Origin: Dryocola sp031988645
Lineage (GTDB): Bacteria > Pseudomonadota > Gammaproteobacteria > Enterobacterales > Enterobacteriaceae
Reading direction: 5' to 3'
Length of the DNA: 64,000 bases
Assembly: GCF_051307045.1 (NCBI RefSeq)
Contig: NZ_CP150452.1
Coordinates: 1,054,001-1,118,000, forward strand
A program made the position numbers and the translations under genes. Numbering within the stretch: position 1 is the stretch's first letter; every line of letters begins with the position of its first letter. Below are positions 35,980-45,645 of this stretch, one piece after another. The notes below the pieces were generated by a model. The model was not told the DNA's origin, made no database searches, and worked only from the letters and a program-made list of their open reading frames with translations.

Positions 35980-36834
35980 TCAGTAGAGCAGAGAATAAAT
36001 CTGACGGCGATATTTAGAGGCCAGCGCGTCGCCGGTGCCAAGGGCGGCAAGGATCTCCATCAGCATTTTGCGCACCTGGCCGTCGGCGGCGCCCAGATCT
36101 TTTTTCAGATGGGTGTACAGCAGCTCAAGGGCTTCTTCGTTACGTCCGACCTGATGCAGCTGCAGCGCCAGCTGGCTTGCCAGCTGCGCGTTGTCGGGAT
36201 CCTGCTCAACCTGCTGCTGCAGAAGCTGGATCTCCGGCGTATCGGCAGCCTGTTTAAGCAGGTCGATCTGCGCGACCAGGCCCTGATAACGAGTGTCCTG
36301 ATCCTGCAGCGGAATGGTTTTCAGCACCGCTTCGGCATCTTCGCTGCGGTTCAGCGCAATCTGCACTTCCGCCAGCAGCAGGCCGATTTCGCTGCTCTGA
36401 TTAGACAGCTGCCAGGCCTCTTTCAGCAGCGGCAGCGCCTCGGCGTGTTTGCCTTCCTGCACAAGCTGCATCGCTTCCTGAGCCTTCAGCTCTTCTTCGC
36501 GCGGCAGCACTTTTTCCAGCAGGGCGCGAATCGCTTCTTCCGGCTGCGGCCCCTGGAAGCCGTCCACCGGCTGGCCGTTCTGGAACAGGTAAACGGTGGG
36601 GATGCTGCGTAAGCCAAACTGGGAGGCGACCATCTGCTCGGCGTCGCAGTCCACTTTGGCGAGAATGAACTGCCCCTGATACTGCGCGGCGAGCCTGTCC
36701 AGGACCGGCGTCAGTTCTTCGCAATGCTGGCTGCGCGCCGACCAGAAGTAAAACAGAACCGGCGTGGCGACGGATTGCTCCAGGGTCTGGTGCAGGTTCG
36801 CTTCGGTGATATCGATAATATATTGAGCTGACAT
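35980..36834 (-). CDS. cnoX: CnoX (YbbN), chaperedoxin
   Basis: Thioredoxin-fold/TPR chaperone that protects proteins from hypochlorous-acid oxidation and hands them to GroEL or DnaK. 284 residues, as in E. coli. The N-terminal thioredoxin domain has SQHC in place of CxxC (YFWSARSQHCEELTPVLDRL), which is normal for CnoX. The C-terminal half has TPR-like helices (EAVLKTIPLQDQDTRYQGLVAQ...). Upstream of ybbO on the opposite side from the DUF pair. Confidence 0.95.
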   Translation of the reverse strand: MSAQYIIDITEANLHQTLEQSVATPVLFYFWSARSQHCEELTPVLDRLAAQYQGQFILAKVDCDAEQMVASQFGLRSIPTVYLFQNGQPVDGFQGPQPEEAIRALLEKVLPREEELKAQEAMQLVQEGKHAEALPLLKEAWQLSNQSSEIGLLLAEVQIALNRSEDAEAVLKTIPLQDQDTRYQGLVAQIDLLKQAADTPEIQLLQQQVEQDPDNAQLASQLALQLHQVGRNEEALELLYTHLKKDLGAADGQVRKMLMEILAALGTGDALASKYRRQIYSLLY

Positions 36835-36891
36835 GGCTTACCCTCTTATAAAGATTTGTTTTTACATGGGGGCGGCTGGCTTCTCTTCAAC

Positions 36892-37701
36892 TCAACCACG
36901 TAAAATTTTATCAAGCGCGCGGCCCGGCAGCAGGCGACGTAGCCAGGACATCGCATGGGCGACAAGCGTCACCGGATAGCGTAATTTGGGTTTTGCACTG
37001 TCAAAAGCATGGCGCACTTTTTCCACCACCGCCTCTGGCCCAAGCGTAAAGCGTGCGGCGATGCCGGGATTTTCCACCGGCCTGTCCGCGCGGGTCTGGT
37101 TCACGTTCTCGGTAAATTTTGTGCGGATTGGGCCCGGTTCAATCAAACTGACCTTAATCCCGCTGTGGTGCAGCTCCATGCGCAGGGTGTCCGACCAGGC
37201 TTCCAGCGCGTATTTGCTGGCGGCATAGGCTCCGCGTCCCGGCGTGGCGATAAGCCCCATCACCGAGCTGGTCATCACGATGCGGCCTTCGCGATGCGGC
37301 AGCATGGCGGGCAGCAGCAGCATGGTCAGCTGGTGCGCGCCGAAAAGGTTGGTGGCAAACTGCTGCTCCAGCTGTTCGCGGGAAAGGGTTTGCAGCGGCC
37401 CGTAAACGCCGTAGCCGCCGTTGTTGAAGATGCCATACAGGCGGTTGCCGGTCAGCGCGATGACCTCCGCCGCCGCTCGCTCCACGCTTTGCGGCGAGTC
37501 GAGATCTAGCAGCACGCCGGTAAAGCCGGCCTGATTCATACGTTCCACATCTTCAGGTTTGCGGCAGGCCGCCAGAATGCGGTAGCCGAGCGACTGCAAC
37601 TCTTTTGCGCAGGCAAGGCCAATACCGCTGGAACAACCTGTAATTAAGATGGATTTTTGCATAACTTTACCCGTGCGGGACCCCGAATCTTTATGAGTCA
37701 T
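36892..37701 (-). CDS. ybbO: YbbO, short-chain dehydrogenase/reductase
   Basis: SDR-family oxidoreductase; E. coli YbbO reduces aldehydes. TGCSSGIGLACAKEL (nucleotide-binding GxxxGxG), NNGGYGVYGP and the catalytic YAASK (within SSVMGLIATPGRGAYAASKYALE) are present. The start at 37701 (MTHKDSGSRTGKVMQKSILITG) corresponds to the 269-residue E. coli form and overlaps the end of tesA; an internal ATG at 37662 would give 256 residues. Confidence 0.93.
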   Translation of the reverse strand: MTHKDSGSRTGKVMQKSILITGCSSGIGLACAKELQSLGYRILAACRKPEDVERMNQAGFTGVLLDLDSPQSVERAAAEVIALTGNRLYGIFNNGGYGVYGPLQTLSREQLEQQFATNLFGAHQLTMLLLPAMLPHREGRIVMTSSVMGLIATPGRGAYAASKYALEAWSDTLRMELHHSGIKVSLIEPGPIRTKFTENVNQTRADRPVENPGIAARFTLGPEAVVEKVRHAFDSAKPKLRYPVTLVAHAMSWLRRLLPGRALDKILRG

Positions 37702-38321
37702 GTTTAACTAATGGAGCCAGACGGGTCGCCATCCAGTCGGCGATAAAAGGCTGAGCGTCACTGTTAGGGTGAATGCCGTCATCCTGCATCCATTGTGGTT
37801 TCAGATAGACCTCCTCCATAAAAAAGGGCAGCAGAGGAATATCAAACTCTTTGGCAAGCTGCGGATAAATAGCGCTAAATGTCTCATTATACCGCCGGCC
37901 GTAGTTGACCGGCAGCCGTATCTGCATCAGCAGCGGCTGAGCGTTTGCCGCCTTCACCGCGGTGATTATCTGCCGCAAACTTTTCTCGATGGCCTGCGGC
38001 TGGAACCCGCGCAGGGCCGTCGTTGCCGCCCAGCTCAATCAGCACCCAGCGCGGCTGGTGCTGTTTCAGTAACGCAGGCAGACGCGCCAGCCCTTGCGGC
38101 GCGGTGTCGCCGCTGATGCTGGCGTTAATCACTCTGGTATTTTGCTGCTGCCATTTCGAGTCCAGCAGCGCAGGCCAGGCGGCGGTCGCAGACATGCGGT
38201 ATCCGGCGCTCAGGCTGTCACCCAGAATCAACAACGTGTCCGCCGCGGCGGCACGGAAGGTCATCAAAGCCAGAAACAGGAAGGGCAAATGCCAGCGGAA
38301 AACATTGTTGAAGTTCATCAT
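37691..38321 (-). pseudogene. tesA: TesA, periplasmic acyl-CoA thioesterase I/lysophospholipase L1 (single +1 frameshift)
   Basis: SGNH/GDSL hydrolase exported to the periplasm. The start MMNFNNVFRWHLPFLFLALM at 38321 with signal peptide ending RAAA-ADTLLILGDSLSAGYRMS (catalytic Ser). The first frame ends at IELGGNDG; the rest (LRGFQPQAIEKSLRQIITAVKA ... QDDGIHPNSDAQPFIADW, with the Asp-His pair) is in another frame. The break is GGGCC at 38014-38018 (+ strand). One base fewer gives ...GGNDGLRGFQPQ... and ~209 residues (E. coli 208). Divergent from ybbA, as in E. coli. Confidence 0.94.
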
Positions 38322-38975
38322 CTTAGTAAGTCCGTAGGTCTGGGGGAACATCGGCTCTCCATCCTCACCGGAGTTGAGCTGGTTGTCAAACCGGCGCAGA
38401 CCATCGCGCTAATCGGCGAGTCCGGTTCGGGGAAATCCACCCTGCTGGCGATTCTGGCCGGGCTGGACGACGGCAGCGAGGGGGAGGTGCACCTCTGCGG
38501 GCAGCCGCTGCACAGCATGGACGAAGAGGCCCGCGCGGCCCTGCGCGCCAAAAACGTCGGCTTTGTATTCCAGTCTTTCATGCTGGTGCCGACCTTAAAC
38601 GCGCTGGAAAACGTGGAGCTGCCGGCGCTGCTGCGCGGTGAAAACGATGCGGCCAGCCGGGCGCAGGCCAAAGCCCTGCTTGAACAGCTCGGGCTGGGCG
38701 AGCGCCTGGATCACCTCCCGGCGCAGCTTTCCGGCGGCGAGCAGCAGCGCGTTGCCCTGGCGCGGGCCTTTAACGGGCGGCCGGCCGTGCTGTTTGCCGA
38801 TGAGCCGACAGGCAACCTGGACAGGCAAACCGGCGATCGCATCGCCGATTTACTCTTCTCCCTTAACCGCGACTTCGCCACCACGCTTATCCTCGTCACT
38901 CACGACGAGCAGCTGGCCGCCCGCTGCGACCGCCGTCTGCGCCTGCGCGAAGGCAAATTGTGGGAGGAAGCATGA
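38289..38975 (+). CDS. ybbA: YbbA, ABC transporter ATP-binding protein
   Basis: MacB/LolD-type ATPase partnered with YbbP. The start MPAENIVEVHHLSKSVGLGEHRL at 38289 gives 228 residues, the E. coli length. Walker A GESGSGKST, signature LSGGEQQRVALARA, Walker B VLFADEPTGNLD, switch His in LILVTHDEQLA. Its 5' end overlaps the 5' end of divergent tesA and its stop overlaps ybbP (ATGA). Confidence 0.96.
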   Translation: MPAENIVEVHHLSKSVGLGEHRLSILTGVELVVKPAQTIALIGESGSGKSTLLAILAGLDDGSEGEVHLCGQPLHSMDEEARAALRAKNVGFVFQSFMLVPTLNALENVELPALLRGENDAASRAQAKALLEQLGLGERLDHLPAQLSGGEQQRVALARAFNGRPAVLFADEPTGNLDRQTGDRIADLLFSLNRDFATTLILVTHDEQLAARCDRRLRLREGKLWEEA

Positions 38976-41387
38976 TTGCCCGCTGGTTCTGGCGCGAATG
39001 GCGCTCGCCCTCGCTGCTGATCGTCTGGCTGGCCCTGAGCCTGGCGGTGGCCTGCGTGCTGGCGCTGGGCAATATAAGCGACCGCATGGAGCAGGGGCTT
39101 AGCCAACAAAGCCGCGACTTTATGGCGGGCGATCGCGCGTTACGCAGCGCACGCGCCGTACCGGAAGCGTGGCTGGAGCAGGCGCGTAAAGACGGCCTGA
39201 AGGTCGGCAGGCAGCTTACCTTCGCCACCATGACCTTCGCGGGCGACACGCCCCAGCTGGCGAGCGTAAAAGCGGTCGACGCCGTTTATCCGATGTACGG
39301 CGAGCTGGAAACGAATCCGCCCGGCCTGAAGCCGGAGCCGGGCAGCGTGCTGCTCGCGCCGCGTCTGATGGCGCTGCTGAACCTTAAAGTCGGCGAGACG
39401 ATTGACGTGGGCGATGCCACGTTAAAAATTGCCGGGGAGGTGGTGCAAGAGCCTGACTCCGGCTTCAACCCGTTCCAGATGGCGCCCCGCCTGCTGATGA
39501 ACCTGGCGGACGTTGAAAAAACCGGGGCGGTGCAGCCGGGCAGCCGCATCTCCTGGCGCTACAAATTTGGCGGCACGCCGCGCCAGATTACAGCCTACGA
39601 AAACTACCTGCTGCCGAAGCTGAAACCGGAACAGCGCTGGTCCGGCATGGAGCAGGACGACGGCGCGCTGGGGAAATCTCTCCAGCGCTCGCAGCAGTTT
39701 CTTCTGCTCTCCGCCCTGCTGACGCTGCTGCTGGCGGTGGCCGCCGTGGCGGTGGCGATGAACCACTACTGCCGCAGCCGTTATGATTTGGTCGCCATCC
39801 TGAAAACGCTCGGGGCGGGGAGGGCGGCGCTGCGCAAGCTTATTATCGGCCAGTGGATAATGGTGCTCGCGCTTGCGGCGGTGACCGGCGGCGCGGCCGG
39901 GCTGGTATTTGAAGCGGCGCTGATGCGCCTGTTAAAACCGGTGCTGCCTGCGGCGCTGCCGCCTGCGAGCCTGTGGCCCTGGCTCTGGGCGGTGGGGTCG
40001 ATGGTGGTGATTTCGTTGCTGGTCGGGCTGCGGCCTTACCGCCTGCTGCTGGCGACCCAGCCCCTGCGCGTGCTGCGCCGCGACGCGGTGGCTAACGTCT
40101 GGCCGCTGAAGTTTTATCTGCCGATCGCCGCCGTCGTTGTCGTTGTGCTGCTGGCGTGGCTGATGGGCGCAAGCATGCTGCTGTGGGCGGTGCTTGCGGG
40201 CACGGTTATGCTGGCGGCGCTTTGCGGCATCCTGGGCTGGGGCGTGCTGAAAATCCTTAAAAAGCTGACGGTAAAGAACCTCGCGCTGCGCCTGGCGGTC
40301 AACCGCCTGCTGCGCCAGCCGGGGGCCACGTTAAGCCAGCTGGCGGCGTTTTCCCTGTCGTTTATGCTGCTGGCCCTGCTGCTGGTGCTGCGCGGCGATT
40401 TGCTCGACCGCTGGCAGCAGCAGCTCCCGCCTGAAAGCCCGAACTACTTCCTGCTCAATATCGCCAGCGAGCAGGTAGCGCCGGTCAAAGATTTTTTAGC
40501 GCAGCACAAGGTCGCGCCTGAATTGTTCTACCCGATAGTGCGGGCGCGCATGACGGCGATAAACGGCAACTCCACCGAGGGCAACCCGGACGAGGCGTTA
40601 AACCGCGAGCTGAACCTGACCTGGCAGAGCCAGAAGCCGGAGCACAACCCGATCCTGGCGGGCAGCTGGCCGCCGAAAGCGGGCGAGGTTTCAATGGATG
40701 AGGGCGTGGCGAAGCGGCTGAACATCGGGCTGAACGATACCGTGACCTTTATGGGCGACACCCAGGATTTCTCGGCGAAGGTTACCAGCCTGCGCAAAGT
40801 CGACTGGGAGAGCCTGCGGCCTAACTTCTATTTCATCTTCCCGCCGGGCGCGCTGGATAACCAGCCGCAAAGCTGGCTGACCAGCTTCCGCTGGGAAGGG
40901 GACAACGGCCTGTTGACGCAGCTGAACCGCACCTTCCCGACGGTGAGCCTGCTGGACATCGGCGCCATCCTGCGCCAGGTAGGGCAGGTGCTGGAGCAGG
41001 TGAGCCGCGCGCTGGAGGTGATGGTGGTGCTGGTCACCGCCTGCGGCGTGCTGCTGCTGCTGGGCCCAGGTGCAGGTGGGCATGCGCCAGCGCCATCAGG
41101 AGCTGGTGGTCTACCGCACGCTGGGGGCCGGAAAACGGCTGCTGAGAACCACGTTGTGGTGCGAATTCGCCGTGCTCGGCCTGGTTTCCGGGCTGGTGGC
41201 GGCGGTAGGCGCGGAAACCGCGTTGGGCATGCTGCAGACCAGGGTATTTGATTTCCCCTGGGAGCCGGACTGGCGGCTGTGGCTCATTCTGCCGGCCGCC
41301 GGCGCGCTGCTTCTTTCCCTGTGCGGCGGCTGGCTGGGAAGCCGCCTGCTGAAAGGCAAAGCCCTGTTCCGTCAGTTTGTTGCCTGA
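38972..41387 (+). pseudogene. ybbP: YbbP, MacB/FtsX-like ABC permease (single +1 frameshift near the 3' end)
   Basis: Large membrane permease with repeated FtsX-like domains. The start MIARWFWREWRSPSLLIVW at 38972 overlaps ybbA. The first frame runs to ...VVLVTACGVLLLL; the last ~105 residues (AQVQVGMRQRHQELVVYRTLGAGKRLL...KALFRQFVA) are in the next frame. The break is GGGCCC (41062-41067). Removing one G gives ...LLLLAQVQVGMRQRHQE... and 804 residues, the E. coli length. Almost certainly intact in the organism. Confidence 0.93.
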
Positions 41388-41630
41388 GCCTGTCGCAAAG
41401 GGGGAGAAATCCCTCTTTGCATCCCGCCAGAAAATAGCGTTATAAACTTTGTTATATTTCGCTTTTCTTTGCGCTAAAACATATTTAGCGACTTATTGTT
41501 TATTTTTTATAATACCTATTAAGGAATACACGCCCGTTTAACCGCACGAATCATTAAAAATTCCTCGCCCGGTGCAATAAATAAACTGTAATATCCCCCC
41601 GCTTATAAAAATGGTGACTAAGGTTTATTC

Positions 41631-42782
41631 ATGAAAAATAATATGCGCGTGCTTCCAGGGCTTGTGGGAGCAGGCCTGCTGTTGGGGATGACTTCTTTTG
41701 CGGCCAATGCAGAAATCACCTTATTAAAACAGGATCCCCAGGCGGGTAATCCATTAAGCCGCCTGAATTTCACCTTCGGCGGCAGTATTCGTCCGCAGTT
41801 CAATATGATGAGCGGTGACGGCGATAAGACTTCTTATAAACGCAATGGCTTTGACGGCGGGACGCGTTTGCGTTTCGCGGCCGATTATTATCTGTTTGAT
41901 GATATTAGCTGGATAAGCTATTACGAGCTGGGGGTAAATATTCCGGCGGTATTCGACTGGGATAACCATTATGCCGAAGGCGCGAACGATACTTCCCGCC
42001 GTATGCTGTATACCGGGCTGAAAAGCAAAACCTGGGGAACCTTAACCTTCGGCCAGCAAAACAGCGTTTATTACGACGTGGTGGGCGCGAAAACCGATAT
42101 CTGGGATTACGACATGGTCGGCCAGGCGTCGGGCAACGGTATTAACGGCGACTATGACGGCACCTACCGTTCACGCAAGATGCTGAAATACAAAAACAGC
42201 TTTGGCGATGCCGACGTTTACGCCTCTTACCTGTTTGAAGACGGCGAATACCTGCCGGGCAACGGCCTGCGCTACAAGCGCAATGGCGGCGGCTCGCTGG
42301 GCGTGGATTACCACCTGACCCATGACCTGACCTGGGGCGCGGCGTGGAACTACACCCGTGCTGACATGCGCAACCCAGGCAACGGCGACAGCAAAACCTA
42401 CGATCAGAACATCCTCGGTACGGCGCTGAGCTGGAAGCCGGATGCCTGGACGTTCAGCGTCGGCGGCGGCTGGTATCAGAACTTCATGACCACCAAAAAG
42501 GTCGACGTGAACAACTACTTCGCGGGCGATGCCTGGGGCGTGGAATACTTCGCGGGCTACACCCTGCCGGTTGGCCAGTACGCGCTGAAAACCGTACAGC
42601 CATACGTGATGGGCGATCGCATCGAATACGCTAACGGTCGCGACTACCAGCGCATCGATAACGGCGTGGGCGTGAGCTTCCAGCTGGACTACGGTTTCCG
42701 TGTTGACTACGAACACGTGTTCACCTCAAGCAGCGACAACCTGGGCGATATGAACCTGGTTCGTCTGCGTTACGATTTCTAA
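41631..42782 (+). CDS. Outer-membrane porin
   Basis: 383-residue beta-barrel porin with signal peptide (GLLLGMTSFAANA-EITLL), alternating aromatic strands (GGSIRPQFNMMSGDG, TFGQQNSVYYDVVG, YMFEDG-like loops) and a C-terminal Phe (MNLVRLRYDF) for BAM recognition. It resembles general Gram-negative porins but matches none of OmpF/C/PhoE closely by eye; substrate unknown. It occupies the start of the accessory region after ybbP, behind a 243-bp AT-rich leader where regulation is likely. Confidence 0.85.
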   Translation: MKNNMRVLPGLVGAGLLLGMTSFAANAEITLLKQDPQAGNPLSRLNFTFGGSIRPQFNMMSGDGDKTSYKRNGFDGGTRLRFAADYYLFDDISWISYYELGVNIPAVFDWDNHYAEGANDTSRRMLYTGLKSKTWGTLTFGQQNSVYYDVVGAKTDIWDYDMVGQASGNGINGDYDGTYRSRKMLKYKNSFGDADVYASYLFEDGEYLPGNGLRYKRNGGGSLGVDYHLTHDLTWGAAWNYTRADMRNPGNGDSKTYDQNILGTALSWKPDAWTFSVGGGWYQNFMTTKKVDVNNYFAGDAWGVEYFAGYTLPVGQYALKTVQPYVMGDRIEYANGRDYQRIDNGVGVSFQLDYGFRVDYEHVFTSSSDNLGDMNLVRLRYDF

Positions 42783-42862
42783 TCGTGCCGGGCGGGGGGC
42801 GCAGGCTCACCCGCCCCGGGAGCCGCCTGCGTCAGGCATGGCGGTTCATTCCTCTTTTTTCA

Positions 42863-43330
42863 TCACTCTGGCGAAGTAAAGTCGTTAACAAACTGCCTGA
42901 GCAATCGTTCCAGCTGTACGCGATCCTCCGCCCGCCAGTGCAGAAAAACCTTCTCATAGATTTTTTCCCGCGCCGCATCAATTTTATCGGTCATCGCTTT
43001 GCCGGCCGGGGTTATGGCGGCCTCGTTGATCCTTTTATCCTTCGCGTTTTTCTGCCGCTTTGCCAGGCCAGCCTCTTCCAGCTTCGCCACCTGGCGGCTG
43101 ACCGTCGTGTAATCGCGGCCCACCCTGTCTGCGAGTTCGACCACGCCAATCGGCCCGAAGCGGCTGATTTGCACCAACAGCGGAAACAAAGCGCGATCGA
43201 GCTGGATGGTGGACGCTTTAATCATTAATTCATCGCGTTGCGGGCGGTTAAAGGCCCCGACAAGGGCGAGTAGCGCATCGTGCAGATCGGAAAAATTATC
43301 GCGGTTATGTGTATTTTGCACTCTTTTCAT
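42863..43330 (-). CDS. MarR-family transcriptional regulator
   Basis: 155-residue MarR-type regulator with winged HTH: LFPLLVQISRFGPIGVVELADRVGRDYTTVSRQVAKLEEAGL (residues ~48-90) and wing KDKRINEAAITPAGKAM. It is divergent from a quinone oxidoreductase gene (73 bp apart) with a symmetric candidate operator between, so it likely represses itself and that gene. Inducer unknown. Confidence 0.92.
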   Translation of the reverse strand: MKRVQNTHNRDNFSDLHDALLALVGAFNRPQRDELMIKASTIQLDRALFPLLVQISRFGPIGVVELADRVGRDYTTVSRQVAKLEEAGLAKRQKNAKDKRINEAAITPAGKAMTDKIDAAREKIYEKVFLHWRAEDRVQLERLLRQFVNDFTSPE

Positions 43331-43354
43331 TGACGCCGTCTGAGGTGAAGGATA

Positions 43355-43373
43355 ATGTGTGCATTATACACAT
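43355..43373. promoter_or_regulatory. Candidate MarR operator
   Basis: ATGTGT-GCATTAT-ACACAT, a 19-bp inverted repeat centred in the 73-bp divergent intergenic region between the MarR gene and the oxidoreductase gene, of the size MarR proteins bind. Confidence 0.7.
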
Positions 43374-43403
43374 AATTAACCGTCAGCTAAAGGTGGACCC
43401 TCT

Positions 43404-44340
43404 ATGAAGGCAGCGATGATTAATCAGGCCGGCGATATGCCGGTATACGGCGAGTTTCCCGATCCTCAGGCCAGTGAACGGCAGGTTGTCATTACCGTTA
43501 AAGCCGCCGCGATAAGCCAGCTGGTCAAAGCGCGCGCGGCGGGAACGCATTACAGCTCGACGGCGGCCGAACGCTTTGTGCCCGGCATTGACGGTACGGG
43601 CTACCTCGCCAGTGGCGACCCGGTCTACTTCCTGACGTTTGACATGCCCTGGGGCAGCATGGCGGAGAAAACGCTGGTGGCGCGCGACGGTTTCGTGCCC
43701 TTACCCGCAACGCTCGATCCCGTGCTCGCCGCGGCAATTGCCAATCCCGGCATGTCCTCCTGGGCTGCGTTAACGCGTCGGGCGCAGCTACGTCAAGGCG
43801 AAACCGTGTTAATCAACGGTGCAACCGGCACATCGGGCGGGCTGGCCGTCAGGATCGCGCGCTGTCTTGGCGCCGGTAAGATTATTGCCACCGGCCGGAA
43901 CAGGGATGCGCTGGAAAAACTGCGCCACGAGGGAGCGGATGTCACCCTGACGCTGGATGCCCTATCATCTGAATTACCCGCCTTAATGGCTGAAGGCGTT
44001 GACGTGGTGCTGGATTATCTCTGGGGCCAGAGCGCGCTGGCAATCATGAACGCGGCCGTGGGCCGGCGCGGCGAAAAACGTGCGGTTTGTGCAGATTGGT
44101 TCGCTCAGCGGCCAGGAAATTCCGCTGCACGGCAAGCTGTTGCGCTCGACAGGGCTGACGCTGATGGGAAGCGGGCTGGGCAGCGTTTCCGAGGCCGGGC
44201 TGATAGCCTCTGTCGGCGAACTTCTGCAGGCGGCGGCGCACAACGATTTATCCATTCCGTTCCGGCAACGCCCGCTGCATGAAGTGGAAGCGGCCTGGCC
44301 AGAGGATGACAGCCGCTGCCGGACGGTATTTACCCTCTGA
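43404..44340 (+). pseudogene. Zinc-type alcohol dehydrogenase/quinone oxidoreductase-like protein (single +1 frameshift)
   Basis: MDR-superfamily NAD(P)H-dependent oxidoreductase of the quinone-reductase type. GroES-like N-terminal half, then the Rossmann motif INGATGTSGGLAVRIARCLGAGKIIATGRN. The first frame leaves family similarity after ...LAIMNAAV; the rest (RFVQIGSLSGQEIPLHGKLLRSTGL...) is in the next frame. The break is GGGCC at 44060-44064; one G fewer gives ...NAAVAGAAKNVRFVQIGS... and ~311 residues. Under the divergent MarR regulator. Substrate unknown. Confidence 0.87.
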
Positions 44341-44645
44341 TAAAAAAAGCGTTGCGGGCGAAAGGAAACGGGTTCACCAGCGCAATAATTTCCAATCGAA
44401 AAGGGGCAGGTAGCACAAACTGATCTGCCCTGAACTGCAATTCCCCAAAGCTTTTCATCAAGCCTGCGATCCGCCTCGAATTCTGCACATCCACCTGAAT
44501 TTTCATCTGTAGTACTGGCAGGTTACCCAGTAGTATTAGCGCAATTAATAAACAATCAGGTAAGCAAACCCCTGAAAAAAACGCCCCCGAAAGGTGCAGC
44601 AACACCAGACGAGGGCTAACCACAACCGTTAAGAGGGTAACAGCT
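44341..44645. other. Intergenic leader upstream of the 176-residue gene
   Basis: 305 bp without a convincing gene. Its last ~60 bp hold a nested hairpin on the + strand: outer arms GCCCCCG (44583-44589) and CGAGGGC (44610-44616) with one mismatch, inner arms GGTG/CACC (44593-44596, 44603-44606). It ends 29 bp before the next start codon, so it would form a structured 5' leader. A hydrophobic minus-strand reading frame crosses it but has no supporting features. Confidence 0.45.
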
Positions 44646-45176
44646 ATGGCTAACGCCGATGGTAACACACAGACTCACCACGAAATCACCCCCGGGCAAC
44701 CCGCATTTGCGGACAGCATCGCAACCCTGCTAAAAAAACCGCAGGGCGCAGCGATGGATCTCTTCCAGGCGCTGGATATCTGCCGGCAGTACGCGGATGG
44801 TTTGATTGAAAACGATAATCTGACCGAATGCATGGCGCTGTGCGGCCGCCTGCTTGCAGGGCTGGAGGTATTAAAAAGCGTGCTGAAAGCGCCGCTGCCG
44901 GCGCATCTCATTGAGCAGCTGACGCTAAAAGACAGCGAAACCAGCGACTACCGCACCTCGCCTGCAACAGATTCCGAAACCCTGCGCCAATACTGCGTGG
45001 CGCTGACGATAGCGCTGCTGAACAATCAGGATCTGCCGGAACAGAGAGAGCAAATGATCGGCATGCTGTACGAAATGATTTTTGTGCTGGCCGAAGACTT
45101 AAAAGCGCCGAGGTTTGTCCGGACATCCGGCGGGCTAAAGATGATTGAGGGTGAGCCGGTGGCAGGGGTTCACTGA
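44646..45176 (+). CDS. Uncharacterised 176-residue acidic helical protein
   Basis: I do not recognise this family. 176 residues, mostly helical and acidic, starting MANADGNTQTHHEITPGQPAF after AAGAGGGTAACAGCT. Helices include AAMDLFQALDICRQYADGLIE, LTECMALCGRLLAGLEVLKSVL and ALTIALLNNQDLPEQREQMIG. No signal peptide or membrane segment. Followed by a strong hairpin terminator. A decayed copy of its C-terminal half, including the terminator region, lies at ~46.2 kb. It belongs to the accessory region where rhs elements sit in E. coli. Confidence 0.75.
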   Translation: MANADGNTQTHHEITPGQPAFADSIATLLKKPQGAAMDLFQALDICRQYADGLIENDNLTECMALCGRLLAGLEVLKSVLKAPLPAHLIEQLTLKDSETSDYRTSPATDSETLRQYCVALTIALLNNQDLPEQREQMIGMLYEMIFVLAEDLKAPRFVRTSGGLKMIEGEPVAGVH

Positions 45177-45189
45177 TCCCGCGTTGAGT

Positions 45190-45237
45190 TTAAAAGGCCC
45201 CTTTTCCCTCTGGCAGGGAAGGGGGCTTGTTATTTTT
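45190..45237 (+). terminator. Terminator after the 176-residue gene
   Basis: AAGGCCCCTTTTCCCT...AGGGAAGGGGGCTT hairpin followed by GTTATTTTT. It lies at the convergent junction with the minus-strand immunity-like gene. Confidence 0.8.
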
Positions 45238-45645
45238 CTACTTTGTTGGCATCTGAAAGACCACTTGTGTTGCCCTGTCGGTAATTGAAAATACTTTACC
45301 GCTATAACCCACATTAATTATGTTGTTTTCATCAATCCTGATGTCGGTAATTGTACCTGTCCCGACGATGAGCGGCTGCTGAGTACTCAGCTTCATAGCT
45401 ATATCAGCGTCAGAACCTTTTAATTCAGGCGAAAGATAATAACGGTAAATGAGCGATACGGTTGCCCCGCCGCTGTTCTGCTCTGTCATATAAAGCCAGG
45501 TATTTTCGCTCACCGGAGAGGCGCGTTTTAAAAAGTCCGGACTTTCTGTCCGGCTGCTGTTCAGGTACAGAAACCCGGCCACAATAATCAGCAGCGTGAG
45601 CGTCGTCAGGCCATGCAGCCATTTAATAGCCGTTCTGAATGGCAT
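45238..45645 (-). CDS. Membrane-anchored small protein, candidate toxin immunity protein
   Basis: 135 residues from an ATG at 45645 (MPFRTAIKWLHGLTTLTLLI). One N-terminal membrane segment (LTTLTLLIIVAGFLYL), then a periplasmic-type beta-rich domain (VSLIYRYYLSPELKGSD..., VGTGTITDIRIDENNIINVG). The ATG lies 23 bp inside the end of the upstream toxin-like gene, a tight overlap typical of toxin-immunity pairs. Longer in-frame extensions upstream are antisense-like and unsupported. Function inferred from position only. Confidence 0.7.
   Translation of the reverse strand: MPFRTAIKWLHGLTTLTLLIIVAGFLYLNSSRTESPDFLKRASPVSENTWLYMTEQNSGGATVSLIYRYYLSPELKGSDADIAMKLSTQQPLIVGTGTITDIRIDENNIINVGYSGKVFSITDRATQVVFQMPTK

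Noticed and set aside
36724..36760. SQHC in place of CxxC in the cnoX thioredoxin domain as a damaged active site
   Set aside because: This is the normal state of CnoX/YbbN, which is a chaperedoxin without a CxxC pair.
44330..44668. Hydrophobic 112-residue minus-strand frame, considered as a small toxin
   Set aside because: It overlaps the structured leader and the start of the real + strand gene; there is no ribosome-binding site and no family resemblance.
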